64,000 nucleotides of DNA from Tritrichomonas musculus (lineage: Eukaryota; Parabasalia; Tritrichomonadida; Tritrichomonadidae): contig JAPFFF010000008.1 in the NCBI GenBank assembly GCA_039105265.1, forward strand, positions 5,270,001 through 5,334,000, given 5' to 3'. The notes under the pieces were generated by a model. It was not told the DNA's origin, made no database searches, and was given only the letters and a program-made list of their open reading frames with translations. The translations under genes were made by a program, and so were the position numbers. Shown here piece by piece: positions 32,401-40,530 of the stretch (its first letter is position 1; every line of letters begins with the position of its first letter).

Positions 32401-34032
32401 TTCACTTTTTTGTTCAATTATGTTTTCATTGTTAACTTTTTGAGTACTTTGGCTATCGTTTTCACTTTTTTGTTCAATTTTGTTTTCATTGTTAACTTTT
32501 TGAGTACTTTGGTCATCGTTTTCACTTTTTTGTTCAATTTTGTTTTCATTGTTAACTTTTTGAGTACTTTGGTCATCGTTTTCACTTTTTTGTCCAATTA
32601 TGTTTTCATTGTCAACTTTTTGAATACCGTGGCTATCGTTGTCACTTTTTTGTTCAATTTTGTTTTCATTGTCATTTTTTTGTTCACTTTTTGTTTGGTT
32701 TTCTTCATCTTGTGGTTTATTATCAGCTGTCATTTTTTCTTCTATGAGTCCAAAGCAGAGGTCTCCGATGTACTTTCGTGTTGTCAGAGGCATCGCATTG
32801 TTAACTGATTCAAAAAGTGCTGTTTTCACTTTTTCATTGATGAGTGATTTTCTGAAGAGGAGTGAAGCCAGCTGCGTTGACATGCTGCTCAAAAAAACGG
32901 CTGAAAGTGAGACAAGTTTGAGGACTTCGTCTGAATACAAGTTATCGTTCATTGTCACTTTTTCAAAGAAAAAGCGGACGTCATTTAGAGGCATGAATTG
33001 CATCACTTTTATGATGATTGAAATGTACCTTTCTTTTTGAGAGATGTGAACTTGAAGGATCCTTTGCCATAGTAATTCAATTATATTTGATGGCAAAAGT
33101 TTACTTTTTGAGAAGTATTGAAAAATTGAATGCAAATATGGCAGCACATTTTCATTGAAATCTTTTCCTACTAAAAATTGAATAAAGTTGGATTGTTCAC
33201 ACCAATTCTTAAACTGTGATAAGAAATTAGTGTTGTTGCTTATTTTTATAAGAAAATTGTACAAAAATGTAGATGCAAATATTTGTTTTTCTAATATTTC
33301 GGATTTGAAGGTATAATAAATGAATTCAAAAAAAGAAGTAAGATTTAAGTTCCATTTGTTTGAAATAGCACATAGAATAAATATTTTGAAAGTATGATCT
33401 AATAATTTTTCATCTAATAGCTTTAACTCAGTAGGATTTTGTAAAGTTGTGAAACGATTATTAAAAAAATCTATAATTTGATTTTTTGGCTCTTCGAGTA
33501 GGTCTTCTCGATAAGAAGAGCATACAACAATTATTTTCAATATACACAAAATATTATTGAGCAATGACGAACTTGTATCATTGAGTAAGTCAAATATCAT
33601 AGATGAGGTTCCACAGTCAAAAAATAAATCAACAATTGATTTCCACTGATCAGTGTCGGAATTATCTGGATGATAAGTATAAAATTTATTGTTTTTATCA
33701 AGAATAAGTGGAATAATTTGATATACATCTGATTTTTTATTTTGTGCAGCCCACGCACCAACGTTCAGAACAGCTGATAAAAATCCCATATTAATATCTA
33801 ATTCTTCTTCAATTTTTTGGGGAATTTCTAATAATAATTTAACTGATTGTGGAATAACTAAATCAAGAAACGATTTTGTAAAAATTTTAATTGGATCAGG
33901 AAGTTCTCCAATATCTAAAATTGAAAAAAGAAGCTCTGTTGAATCAGATATATATGATACATAATCGATCTGCAATTTGAGAGAATCAATTAAAAGCTGT
34001 GACCACAAAGTAAAATCTTCTGTTGGATCCAT
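26464..34032 (-). CDS. Large ubiquitin-specific protease (USP/UBP, C19 family)
   Basis: The protein has 2,522 residues. A catalytic USP domain lies at about residues 1309-1590: the Cys box reads GLTNLGATCYMNSVFQQLFN and the His box contains NSGHYISLVK followed by W-I-KCND, both intact, so the enzyme should be active. Around residue 870-925 a segment (VIVTIKDKKFKKRFLCDKT, then LYLSYKNSS) resembles a ubiquitin-like fold. Flanking regions are long alpha-solenoid-like helices, the arrangement found in very large USPs such as USP9X, USP24 and USP34. A 20-residue tandem repeat block lies at about residues 445-615, and Glu/Ser/Lys low complexity lies near residues 1985-2065. USPs cleave ubiquitin from proteins; the target is unknown. 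The start is the ATG at 34032 followed by DPTEDFTLW. Confidence 0.93.
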   Translation of the reverse strand: MDPTEDFTLWSQLLIDSLKLQIDYVSYISDSTELLFSILDIGELPDPIKIFTKSFLDLVIPQSVKLLLEIPQKIEEELDINMGFLSAVLNVGAWAAQNKKSDVYQIIPLILDKNNKFYTYHPDNSDTDQWKSIVDLFFDCGTSSMIFDLLNDTSSSLLNNILCILKIIVVCSSYREDLLEEPKNQIIDFFNNRFTTLQNPTELKLLDEKLLDHTFKIFILCAISNKWNLNLTSFFEFIYYTFKSEILEKQIFASTFLYNFLIKISNNTNFLSQFKNWCEQSNFIQFLVGKDFNENVLPYLHSIFQYFSKSKLLPSNIIELLWQRILQVHISQKERYISIIIKVMQFMPLNDVRFFFEKVTMNDNLYSDEVLKLVSLSAVFLSSMSTQLASLLFRKSLINEKVKTALFESVNNAMPLTTRKYIGDLCFGLIEEKMTADNKPQDEENQTKSEQKNDNENKIEQKSDNDSHGIQKVDNENIIGQKSENDDQSTQKVNNENKIEQKSENDDQSTQKVNNENKIEQKSENDSQSTQKVNNENIIEQKSENDDQSTQKVNNENIIEQKSENDDQSTQKVNNENIIEQKSENGDQSIQKVDNENKIEQKSENENQSIQKVEVDNNSYDDHCFLIVKSLLRKIISTFSPLDLRYMSDFEERLIGCLSYNRSAIFELIAQYDIKMTKTVTTELFHIFSCILDDPLWSFFLQIFRSLGKNATTRQAFELFPTIIGKYDFHHATISFSSFIKAYLLLSNLKEGKIKPKDPQSNEILPTQFFFTRPPVIGTDILFKLLSEANDNEVSMYVNDVLFCFLTNFSDKKEVDLLGTIHDKLLPIIVSNESSNELKRRYLNFLYMIITNSEKATHLEDFGFESHSIYRSQRVIVTIKDKKFKKRFLCDKTDTVRQLTQRLKNVTSTSSTLYLSYKNSSAEDSAALNFYDIVNNEMTFHILLCVGNINLKVPDLSKLPSIFLTNERFQQYLFKLIKVEELFDITNKILDYLPNEHSVVEMTLDPSKVIEVINDNNEDFYFVQYCLQTLVDQLILGDYETIIENYVNFKFIDKLILYCKENKEKSEKVLYEILRIFFFLITENDESCSNDLIELLFNAIVNSNDENTILSAAYLYKKIVLMFPDTDAIINNLELYEKVIIKTNKDEWQIILDSSKSLKNLSPIFEMTLQKIEQINLINYQHFVDLFTLLIPIVPTDIVTNDVFDKCVSILIHEKGQTFISLCEVAISIIDSNNIELNSINPEIITQLISRALHCDSSTEQKASFNLCTSLIEKFPSCLDNIHKIFSELFKNPSKFWNYSPSQIEKKIIGYAGLTNLGATCYMNSVFQQLFNCIQFRDLLFQEEGKQETIEKVDDNGKSQIFNIFVNMLFGKKGYIDTNDFCRTFKGWGKQLINTHEQQDAVEFMILFLDQLPENLQRPFKGTFIHKITDVNDSYCSSNEENFFALSIDIKHFTTIEESFNSFLKYELFTGENQIFSDTLGTKIDAKKYTRIKVAPPNLVLHLKRFEYSRSTFNYIKIKSRFEVPQTIDISPLLEDEKETNTKYTLKGVVLHEGNANSGHYISLVKHKETWIKCNDKNLSIFNFNDFMEETFGGQSSSFCAYLLFYSLDVNDEISIQEEFDLLSPSLKNKIENENHQFLEQQSIFSKNMVYLASHIQSTEIMTDYFINIFTHSSNGDDSYVISERLKENIHKNQKEKWLISYILSNFDDKIKPIYLNCDSNVIISSLNELIESTFQSLNKDDVLPLAEIFVRSFVDSLAWRNFHHLLTVPLRFIKHFKIVEKEDWRCSISKKIEDFYQTLISEVVLEEVDFSPAFRILQRITPTGLNSKLVTLSNRKKILESMTNYSSYFNFVVVTKQSYQIDSIFKFYSSMTKQKFNSIKFIRLVINVLSYSDFDASSMIFKFHFSINSIDVASMLLYYLRTMKPNLKEALVKHFRNCVCPLLIDFNSEVFALGVQILQEIFDTVTFPSNLQFKDKKPSAATKWISKAQKEKLKEQIAIEKLKEKTESSEKLKEKVELESSENLEKNLNESTDTIESFEKVLNESSENLEKVSNAELPSGMLVVIDQMDLFVKEELIPKISHYSFWMRSFLATYRALLTMTKDFKVEHFNTILDLFNSCKEKSNDFEFCYENLLITLNIFPPEVTKVAGPQYLKSIFYNAKNSIHNNSKLKLFLSAVLKSSDEVFKAYFETPENYEFFKNLFLFYDYEEADECIMKIINFNNEKINDFKEVYTYPTSLKNYKKINSLLKSEADISPEIIQILLTDFFKNITHYEIIYKLIPSLLIKINKVEDFPSLEIPDDAFNRFLYLLQRRFSSSKNQQEDLDTLWEFTKLIMNKIPHFKKIFCDNIRFQLKSNLIFRYFDFVLQFEKNEFESEVTEFLEILSKYPIEKVAPEFNQKIVEFVKKIENLEILNNYFVTILSHNDIYESNELEEMARIILSKINDEQIGEAILLLSSQFDTKYQFICLSGYKRIFSALSLICEMKPNFSEQVISSIPFKKQIWPTWDFSERAKNILISHIP
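32190..32700 (-). repeat. 60-bp tandem repeats within the USP gene
   Basis: About eight to nine 60-base units encode a 20-residue unit of the type KVNNENIIEQKSENDDQSTQ. Units differ by a few bases (ATGTTTTCATTG against TTGTTTTCATTG on the plus strand). The period is exactly 60 bases and in frame. The block is a hydrophilic spacer before the second solenoid section. Confidence 0.9.
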
Positions 34033-34433
34033 AATTTTTATTATTCTTTAGGAATAATTCCAAAATTTTATATCATTCAATAAAAAAAAAAATTGAGAAA
34101 TATGTCATATGTGAAATATGGATTTTTTATTCGGAAATCATTATGAAATATTGTTAGTGGTTCAAATCCCTTATTTTTGGTTCATTTTGTATTTTTTGAG
34201 TAAGTTGTGAATTTCATAAAAAATAAGCATTCAAAAAAAAAAAGAGTGAAAACCCCATTATTAATAGGTTTTTACAAATGCTTTTAGTAAAGATAAATAT
34301 CTTTTTTAATAACCATTTTGAATCCCAAATTAAGTTCAAAATTGCAAATATAAATGTAAAATCCAAATCAAAAATATTGATAGTATAGTCTATTTAGTTA
34401 ATATATAAAAACAAAACAAAACAAAAGACTAGC
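34033..34433. other. AT-rich intergenic region
   Basis: This 401-base spacer lies between two leftward genes, with A-runs at about 34081-34092 and 34234-34243. It presumably holds the USP promoter and the 3' region of its neighbour. Nothing else was seen. Confidence 0.5.
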
Positions 34434-35642
34434 TTAAATTGCATTAAATAATAAGAAATGTTGAAATGCTGCAGCGCCACCAGGGCACATTAAATCATTC
34501 GCGCTTGTTTTTCCTATCAAGAAAAGGAGACCTGATTGACTACTGCTTGTTTCTATGATCATGGTATTTCTTGGATCAAGCCAAATTCCTCCTCTTCCTC
34601 TAATCTGGTTTAATATGTGTGATGAAAAAAAGCCGAGTGAGCCAATAAATTTATCGCATTGAACCAAAGTATTGACTGCTTCTATATCTAATTTTTTAAT
34701 AATGTTGATTTGAATATTTAGGTTTAATTTCAAAAGGCTTATGATATCTTGTAAGTTGATACTTGGAGAATATAAATGAATCAAACAATTCGAATATCCT
34801 TCAGATAGATGTTGTATGACCTTTAAAAGAGATATTTCATCTGGTTTAAATTCAATAGCTAAGCCAATTTGAAGTTGATCAGCTGGTAAATAAACACTTT
34901 TTGTGAAATTCATTAGTCGGGTCAGAAGAAACATTCCATGAGTGTTAAATGGAGGTGGAATTACTTCGGATATATTAGGAGATAAAAGTAAATCTATGAT
35001 GTTCCAATCACCTTTCAGTAAAATTGATTTGGATTTGATATTTAAAATCCTATTTAAATCGCAATGAGAAAATAAAGATGATTTTAAAGTTTTTAATTTG
35101 GTCATGTTTTTTTGATTCTTTGGAATTCTAGTAAAAATTTTTGGAAGTTTAAATGGAGATTTAATAACAATGAGTCTTCTTCTTAATGTTACAGATAAGA
35201 CAAACGCAAAATGTAATGACATAATAGCTTTTTTATCATCCTTTGAAAGTTCAATAAATAAATATTTTTTTGAAAAAAAAGATGAATTTAGAGATTTCAT
35301 TGCTAAAAAAAGTTCATCACATCTTATTTCTGATTCAAAATTATCACAAGGAACAATTCCTCTGGAATTATTTGGATAAGAAAAGTAAATGGATGCATTC
35401 AACGTTTCATTTTCGGAAATTTCTGATATTGGTACATCTGGGAGTGTGTATTGTTTAATATCACGATGAGGCAATGAAAAGTGCTCATGATATTGAAAGG
35501 GATCAAATATATGAACTATATTATTCGAACTAGGTAATATATTCTGAAAGATTAATAATGCGATAAAGAGAATAATGGTGTTGATTAAAAAAACAAAAAT
35601 GAATTTTTTCTTTCCTTTTCGAAAAAAGGAGAAAAAATTCAT
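34434..35642 (-). CDS. Type II membrane protein, possible glycosyltransferase
   Basis: The protein has 402 residues. A short basic cytosolic tail (MNFFSFFRKGKKK) precedes a single membrane helix at about residues 14-34, then a lumenal domain with several N-glycosylation sequons (for example NETLNAS, NNS, NSS). That topology is typical of Golgi glycosyltransferases. A segment near residue 335 (CDKFIGSLGFFSSHILNQIR) resembles the 'F-x-GSxGSF' type loop that binds nucleotide sugar in fucosyltransferase-like folds, and GIWLDP follows. I do not see a full family signature, so activity is a guess. The gene lies upstream of the USP gene on the same strand, with a 400-base gap. Confidence 0.55.
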   Translation of the reverse strand: MNFFSFFRKGKKKFIFVFLINTIILFIALLIFQNILPSSNNIVHIFDPFQYHEHFSLPHRDIKQYTLPDVPISEISENETLNASIYFSYPNNSRGIVPCDNFESEIRCDELFLAMKSLNSSFFSKKYLFIELSKDDKKAIMSLHFAFVLSVTLRRRLIVIKSPFKLPKIFTRIPKNQKNMTKLKTLKSSLFSHCDLNRILNIKSKSILLKGDWNIIDLLLSPNISEVIPPPFNTHGMFLLTRLMNFTKSVYLPADQLQIGLAIEFKPDEISLLKVIQHLSEGYSNCLIHLYSPSINLQDIISLLKLNLNIQINIIKKLDIEAVNTLVQCDKFIGSLGFFSSHILNQIRGRGGIWLDPRNTMIIETSSSQSGLLFLIGKTSANDLMCPGGAAAFQHFLLFNAI

Positions 35643-36340
35643 TTGGTTAATTCGTTTCTAGTGTTCAACAAAAAGAGTTCTAACTCTCTCAATTCTTCCA
35701 GAAATTTTGGTTTATATTCACAGTAAATATTTTTTATATATTAATGATTAAAAGTTAATTAAGGAGTATTGAAAATGAATGTAGAAAAAATAAGATATTT
35801 GTATTTTAAAAAAAGTACAGAAAAAGTGAAGAGTTTGAATTTTATTTCAACTTTTTCATAAAAAAAAAACTATGTTTTTGAAAAAAAAGATTTTCCTGAT
35901 TCAATTTTTTAAATTATTTATTTATGCTGGTTTTACTAATTATACTATTGAATAAAGATATAATAATTATTAAAAAATAAAGAAAAAACATTAATTTTTC
36001 GAGATATTTGTATATATTTAATTTTCTACAAAAATTCTTGTTTTTTTTTGATCTCATTATTTTTAAGTAAATTTTCATATTCCATCGTGCATTAATATGT
36101 TTTTACTTAGAATATTTCCCGGAATTTCCAATTTACTTTCTAATCTTCTTGCATTATTTCATAAATCTCAACTAAAAAAGGAGAGTAATATTGACCGAAA
36201 TAATTAAAAAAGATGCATCAACTGTTTATTTGCATAAATATTGTTCTCCATTTTTCTCCTATTTTTTCTTTCAATATTATTCCCCAAGTTGTGTTCTCCT
36301 TTGTTCATCATGAAACTTTTTCAATGTATCAATATTTCAA
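35643..36340. other. AT-rich intergenic region between divergent genes
   Basis: This 698-base region separates a leftward and a rightward gene. It contains several A/T homopolymers. Promoters for both genes are expected here, but no motif is convincing. No ORF or inverted repeat of note. Confidence 0.5.
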
Positions 36341-36733
36341 ATGGCGGAAGAAGAGTTAACAGTTCCTTCAAATGAAGAATGCCAAAACTTGTTAAAATAT
36401 GCAAGGCATGTTGCTCTTGTTGAAGATCTTAAATGTAAGACACTTTTAAAGTTTTCTGCTCGACTTGAAGAATTAAATATTATACCAAAAGAACGAGAAA
36501 CAAAAAAAATTCGTAATAAGCATCTTAAAAAACACCAAAATAGTGTTTCTGTTTCAGATGATAAAATTGAAGAAATGGTTCAGAAAGTACAGTCTCATCC
36601 AGATGCTATAGAAATTGTTTCTACCCTTTTCAGAGACCTCAACCCTCGTCGTGTTAAAAATGCAATTTCAAAACTTTCTAATAAAGAAGATAAAAAAGAG
36701 AATAATTCGGAAGAAGAAGAAGCTACAGAATAA
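36341..36733 (+). CDS. Small charged helical protein, unknown
   Basis: The 130-residue protein starts MAEEELTVPSNEECQ. Middle residues are basic and helical (KERETKKIRNKHLKKHQN), followed by a second helical part ending NPRRVKNAISKLSNKED and an acidic tail (EEEEATE). Its composition and complete ORF argue for a real gene. I do not recognise the family. It precedes the RING gene on the same strand. Confidence 0.65.
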   Translation: MAEEELTVPSNEECQNLLKYARHVALVEDLKCKTLLKFSARLEELNIIPKERETKKIRNKHLKKHQNSVSVSDDKIEEMVQKVQSHPDAIEIVSTLFRDLNPRRVKNAISKLSNKEDKKENNSEEEEATE

Positions 36734-37155
36734 GATATATAATTAGTAAATATTATATTTTTTTATAACATATCTTTTTATTTATTTTTTTTACCGAAAT
36801 AACGAGTTTAAAAACTAATTTATTTAATTAAGCAATCAAAAAAAAGGAATAAAATATTCTATATTTTTTTTTTTTTTAATAACTGAATACTTTACGAATA
36901 TCATGTTATATTTGTCGTTAATCATTTGTAACTGATGAGCATTATATGTTTATAGGTCTTGAATTGCAAAAAAAGGATATTATTAATTAAGGGATAAAAC
37001 AAATTTTTTTCTCCACTTTTTTGATCTCGAATGATGCATTAATCTTTAGAATGAATATTTTTATTTTGTTCGGCTTTGACTTCAAAAGTATAAAATAATG
37101 AAAAGAAAATTGAATAAAATAAAAAAACCGGCTTTTGATATAAAATTTCATTATA
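36734..37155. other. AT-rich intergenic region
   Basis: This 422-base spacer lies between two rightward genes and has a T-run at about 36866-36878. A possible initiator lies at its right end. No gene or repeat seen. Confidence 0.5.
37148..37155 (+). promoter_or_regulatory. Possible initiator (Inr) of the RING-H2 gene
   Basis: TCATTATA abuts the ATG at 37156. The TCA-Py-(T/A) form and the position close to the start codon fit the trichomonad initiator. Short motif, so chance occurrence is possible. Confidence 0.35.
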
Positions 37156-38031
37156 ATGCCTGCAAAACGCCGCGAAAGACCAGCTTGGGTTGATCCATCA
37201 GAAGAGCAGGCTCCTAAAAGACCCGCGTTCAATCCTTATCCAGACGATTATCCTGTACAAGATGATCCATATGCCAACAAGCCAGCTCGACAAACAAAAC
37301 AAAAGCAAGAATGGTGCAATCCAAATGCAGATTCAACTTATTATGATGACCCTGCCCTTCACAACCCAGTTTGGGCACAGGAAGTTGTGACACCTGAACA
37401 TGTTCCAGGATTAAAGCAGCGTCACGTCAGACGTTCAGAATATGTCCACCCTGAAGATGATCCTCGATATACAGGCCCAAAGAAAAAAGGGCCAAACGAT
37501 CCAAATGAAGTTTGGGAATGTCCTTATTGTGGTGCAATGTGGTATGCTTTAGAGCCCGGCGTTTGTCCTCAATGTCATGTTCAATTATTCTCAGCAAGAC
37601 CAACAGCTGGATTAATGGCGCCACTTGTCGAAGCCTGTAAAATGATTGATGACGGAATTGACCCAAGAACAGGTCTTATTGATAAAGTTCTTGATCAAAG
37701 ACTCAAAGAGCAAGCTGAATCTGTTGGATTAACAAGGCCTGATAAAAAACCACAGCCTAAATTCTCAGGAAAGAGAAGAGTCATTTGTTCTGACCCATCA
37801 GAAATTCCTGCCAAAGATCAAAGAGATCCAAGTATTATCTATGTAGCATATTATCCAATGTCAAAAGCAGAATTAGCAAAAAGGCCTCAATGTGCGTTAT
37901 GTCATATGGTTATGAAAGTTGGACAAAAAACTGCTAAATTGGAATGTGGTCATATTTTCCACTCAAACTGTTTAACTCAATATTTGAAAAATAAAGACGA
38001 CTGTCCTGATTGCCATGAAAAAATCCAATAA
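37156..38031 (+). CDS. Zinc-ribbon plus RING-H2 finger protein (probable E3 ligase)
   Basis: The protein has 291 residues. A Pro/Lys-rich N-terminus (MPAKRRERPAWVDPSEEQAP) leads to a zinc-ribbon-like element near residues 119-140 with spacing C-x2-C-x11-C-x2-C (ECPYCGAMWY then VCPQCH). The C-terminus is a RING-H2 finger with C246, C249, C264, H266, H269, C272, C283 and C286, in the order C3-H2-C3. RING-H2 domains bind E2 enzymes and promote ubiquitin transfer; the substrate is unknown. No membrane segment is visible. The gene appears richer in GC than its surroundings, which suggests higher expression. Confidence 0.85.
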   Translation: MPAKRRERPAWVDPSEEQAPKRPAFNPYPDDYPVQDDPYANKPARQTKQKQEWCNPNADSTYYDDPALHNPVWAQEVVTPEHVPGLKQRHVRRSEYVHPEDDPRYTGPKKKGPNDPNEVWECPYCGAMWYALEPGVCPQCHVQLFSARPTAGLMAPLVEACKMIDDGIDPRTGLIDKVLDQRLKEQAESVGLTRPDKKPQPKFSGKRRVICSDPSEIPAKDQRDPSIIYVAYYPMSKAELAKRPQCALCHMVMKVGQKTAKLECGHIFHSNCLTQYLKNKDDCPDCHEKIQ

Positions 38032-38349
38032 TTCTAATATTTTTATAAAGTAGGTATTCAATACTATTTTTTATTCATGTTTAATGATTTATTATCCGCT
38101 TAGAAAATGTCTGGGTTATTTGAAATCAAATATATTGAAATAACAAATTTGAAAAGAATCTGAAGCAGATATAAATTTAATCTAAATAAAACTTCTTACC
38201 TTTTTAATTGCTTGAGTATGTTGAACTTTTTATCGTTCTAATTGATACTTTAGTATATATGGTTAAGATTATTGAGATAAATATGAAATATTAGAGACAC
38301 AACTGAAGAAGCTTTTTTTCTCAAAAAGTTTGTTTTTCTGAGTTTTATG

Positions 38350-38381
<32 letters not shown>

Positions 38382-38517
38382 GAGAGAATTGTAATACACT
38401 TTTTGTGAGAGAAACTCAAAAAGAGTATTCAATTCTGAAATTTATGAATCTATGAATTTCTCTCGGATTTTTCATTATAAAGTTCCTCATCAGATATTTT
38501 TTTGGATTTTGGAATCT
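38032..38517. other. Convergent intergenic region with 29-T run
   Basis: This region lies between two genes that point toward each other. A run of 29 consecutive T residues at 38353-38381 is the longest T tract in the window. Polyadenylation sites of both genes are expected here. No gene seen. Confidence 0.6.
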
Positions 38518-38802
38518 CTATGCCTTTTCACTGTTTTTTTCTCTTGTTGAGTTGGTTTTTGCTATTTGATCTGATTCTCTAGAATTAAAAGGTCTAAATG
38601 AAACAACTTGAGTTCCATACTGATAATGAAATGTTTGATTAAGTGTTGCCTGGTTAAATTGGTGATGATTTGGTGAAAGGTAATTGGTCGGTGGTTGACT
38701 TATTGGCCTAAGATTAACAGACATTTGAACTTGTTGTGGAAAAAAATCAGGTAGTGCTTGATTCTGATTAAACATTGATTGACTTTGTTGTTGGTGAAAC
38801 AT
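38518..38802 (-). CDS. Small Gln/Asn-rich protein, unknown
   Basis: The 94-residue ORF starts at an ATG (MFHQQQSQSMFNQNQALPDF) and is rich in Gln, Asn and Pro. It has no domain I can name. The composition suggests a disordered or prion-like segment. It sits at the start of the transposon-rich region, so it could be a remnant of a longer gene. Confidence 0.45.
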   Translation of the reverse strand: MFHQQQSQSMFNQNQALPDFFPQQVQMSVNLRPISQPPTNYLSPNHHQFNQATLNQTFHYQYGTQVVSFRPFNSRESDQIAKTNSTREKNSEKA

Positions 38803-38951
38803 TAGCTATTAACAATAAATGATAACGATAAATGATTAAATATTGATGATATACATGTAATATATAGGGACACGTGTTCTTCAAAAAATATTAGTTTTGG
38901 TGAGACAATAAATGTATTTTCATAACGAAAACAACAAAGAGTGCTCATTTC

Positions 38952-39111
38952 TTACAGTGTAGTGTGGTGTGAAGCACCCAATGCCATATCTAACTGTCTT
39001 TGAATCAAGTTTTCATCTTCTAAACCAAATGAAACACTTTCGCCATTATATTCAATAGAACCTGCCTCAACACATTTTTTTGCATCTGCAAATAAAAAAT
39101 GCAAGCACAAG
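38952..39111 (-). pseudogene. C-terminal fragment of an unidentified protein-coding gene
   Basis: On the minus strand a stretch reads ADAKKCVEAG, SIEYNGESVSFGLEDENLIQ and RQLDMALGASHHTTL before a stop at 38952. The sequence is compositionally like real protein. Upstream the frame reaches a stop after about 50 codons, with no start. It looks like the end of a gene whose remainder is lost or separated. Confidence 0.35.
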
Positions 39112-39499
39112 CATTGTTATCTTTCCAGATAATATAATAATGAAAATGATTCCTCTTTAAAAAACCAATGATGCTCAATTTTTTGATTATTAGTACAATA
39201 AATGATGCTATACAGAAAAAAAAGCAAATAATTACTATTGATGTGATGATTGAATCAAAGAATTGCATTCAAGAAAATTTGTATAATTTGATGAAAGCAT
39301 CATATAATTTGAAAGATTTCTGATTTAATAGTTCATCAAATATTACATCAGATAGTAAAGCAAAAGTGATAGCATTTTATTTTCAATTCTATCTAAATCA
39401 CCAAGAACACTTTTTAATCTTGTTTGCCGATATAAAATCATATATTTAACGATGAAAGACTTGCAATTAAATAGCGTCAAACATCTTATAAAAATATAT
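39112..39499. other. AT-rich spacer
   Basis: This stretch between the gene fragment and the integrase remnant shows only short chance ORFs. I see no inverted repeat or promoter motif that I can support. Confidence 0.4.
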
Positions 39500-40450
39500 T
39501 TTGGTTAAAAATTGAATATGATCAGAAACAAAGCCAAATTCTTTATTAATTTTGAACACATCTACAATTGCAAGGTTGTTAGTGTGCGCCAGATATGGTT
39601 GCCAGATAAAGTGTTGCTCTTGGAATCTTTATTCACTATCAATACCTCCATTACAATTGTCTGTGCAACCCGAAATGATGTTCATACCATTAAACTTTAA
39701 AGGTTTCACTACTGAAGAGTGTTTGTGAAGCTGAATCTTGAGTAGCAATTGCTTACCATAAATATAGGGGTATAGAGGCGTATATTATAATCCCTTGGCA
39801 CTTAAAACCTCAGCATTTACATTTGGTACAGAATACAGCGGTTGAATGCAAAGAAGTCTTACCAAATACAATTCAGGAGTACAGGAAACATCCCATTATT
39901 TTATACGATAATGGTGATGAAATCACTGGAGATGCAATGCTAGATTTGGTTCGTGAGTCCAGGATTTATCCACATTTATAATCCCTTGAAATCCCGAACA
40001 AAATGGAAAAATAGAAGCTTTTTGGAAGAAATTGGTTAACTACATAAATAGCATTTCAGAAATTCCTAGTTCATTTTATTGTGGCACATGCCAGCGATCA
40101 GCTTCAGGCACTTGACTTATACATATTGTGAAATCATAAATGCCAAAACGGATCAAAAAAGGAGAAAAAGAACTAAGTGAATCGATTCACTTTGGAAAGC
40201 TGCAAGCCCAAAAAATGTGACAGCAGCTTTCCGGTCTATCGGAATATATACGAGCTGTCATATAAACAGCACTCCATTGTTATGCATTGGCGTGAGACGT
40301 AGTACAGCTCGTGTTGTGCCCCATTATGATAAATCAGTATTAGAGAGAATTGTTGAATCAAATTTGGAATTATCTGATGCTCAAAAACTTGCAACTAACA
40401 AATTAACAATTAAAGAAATCCATGACAAGTCATATAGGTTGAAAATAATT
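39500..40450 (+). pseudogene. Broken DDE integrase/transposase (rve-type)
   Basis: The region translates in pieces across frames. One frame (from about 39815) gives HPIILYDNGDEITGDAMLDL; a shifted frame then gives NPEQNGKIEAFWKKLVNYIN (from about 39985). The D-N-G-D-E and the PEQNGKIEAFW motifs are the second Asp and the Glu of a DD(35)E integrase core, about 36 residues apart if rejoined. Stop codons and at least one frameshift separate them, and the first Asp was not found. A later open segment (40217-40453, starting MTAAFRSIGIYTSCH) may be the C-terminal part. IS3/IS481-like or retro-integrase relatives are candidates. No terminal repeats were located. Confidence 0.6.
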
Positions 40451-40530
40451 TAGTTTAATAAAAAAAAGTTTTCGACATTTGATTTTTTTTTTTTTTTTTT
40501 TTGAAATAAGTGTAAAATATAATATGATAA

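Noticed and set aside
32164-32808. Plus-strand ORF with repeating hydrophobic segments resembling a multi-pass membrane protein
   Set aside because: It is the antisense of the 60-bp repeats in the USP gene, which has a catalytic domain in the same ORF.
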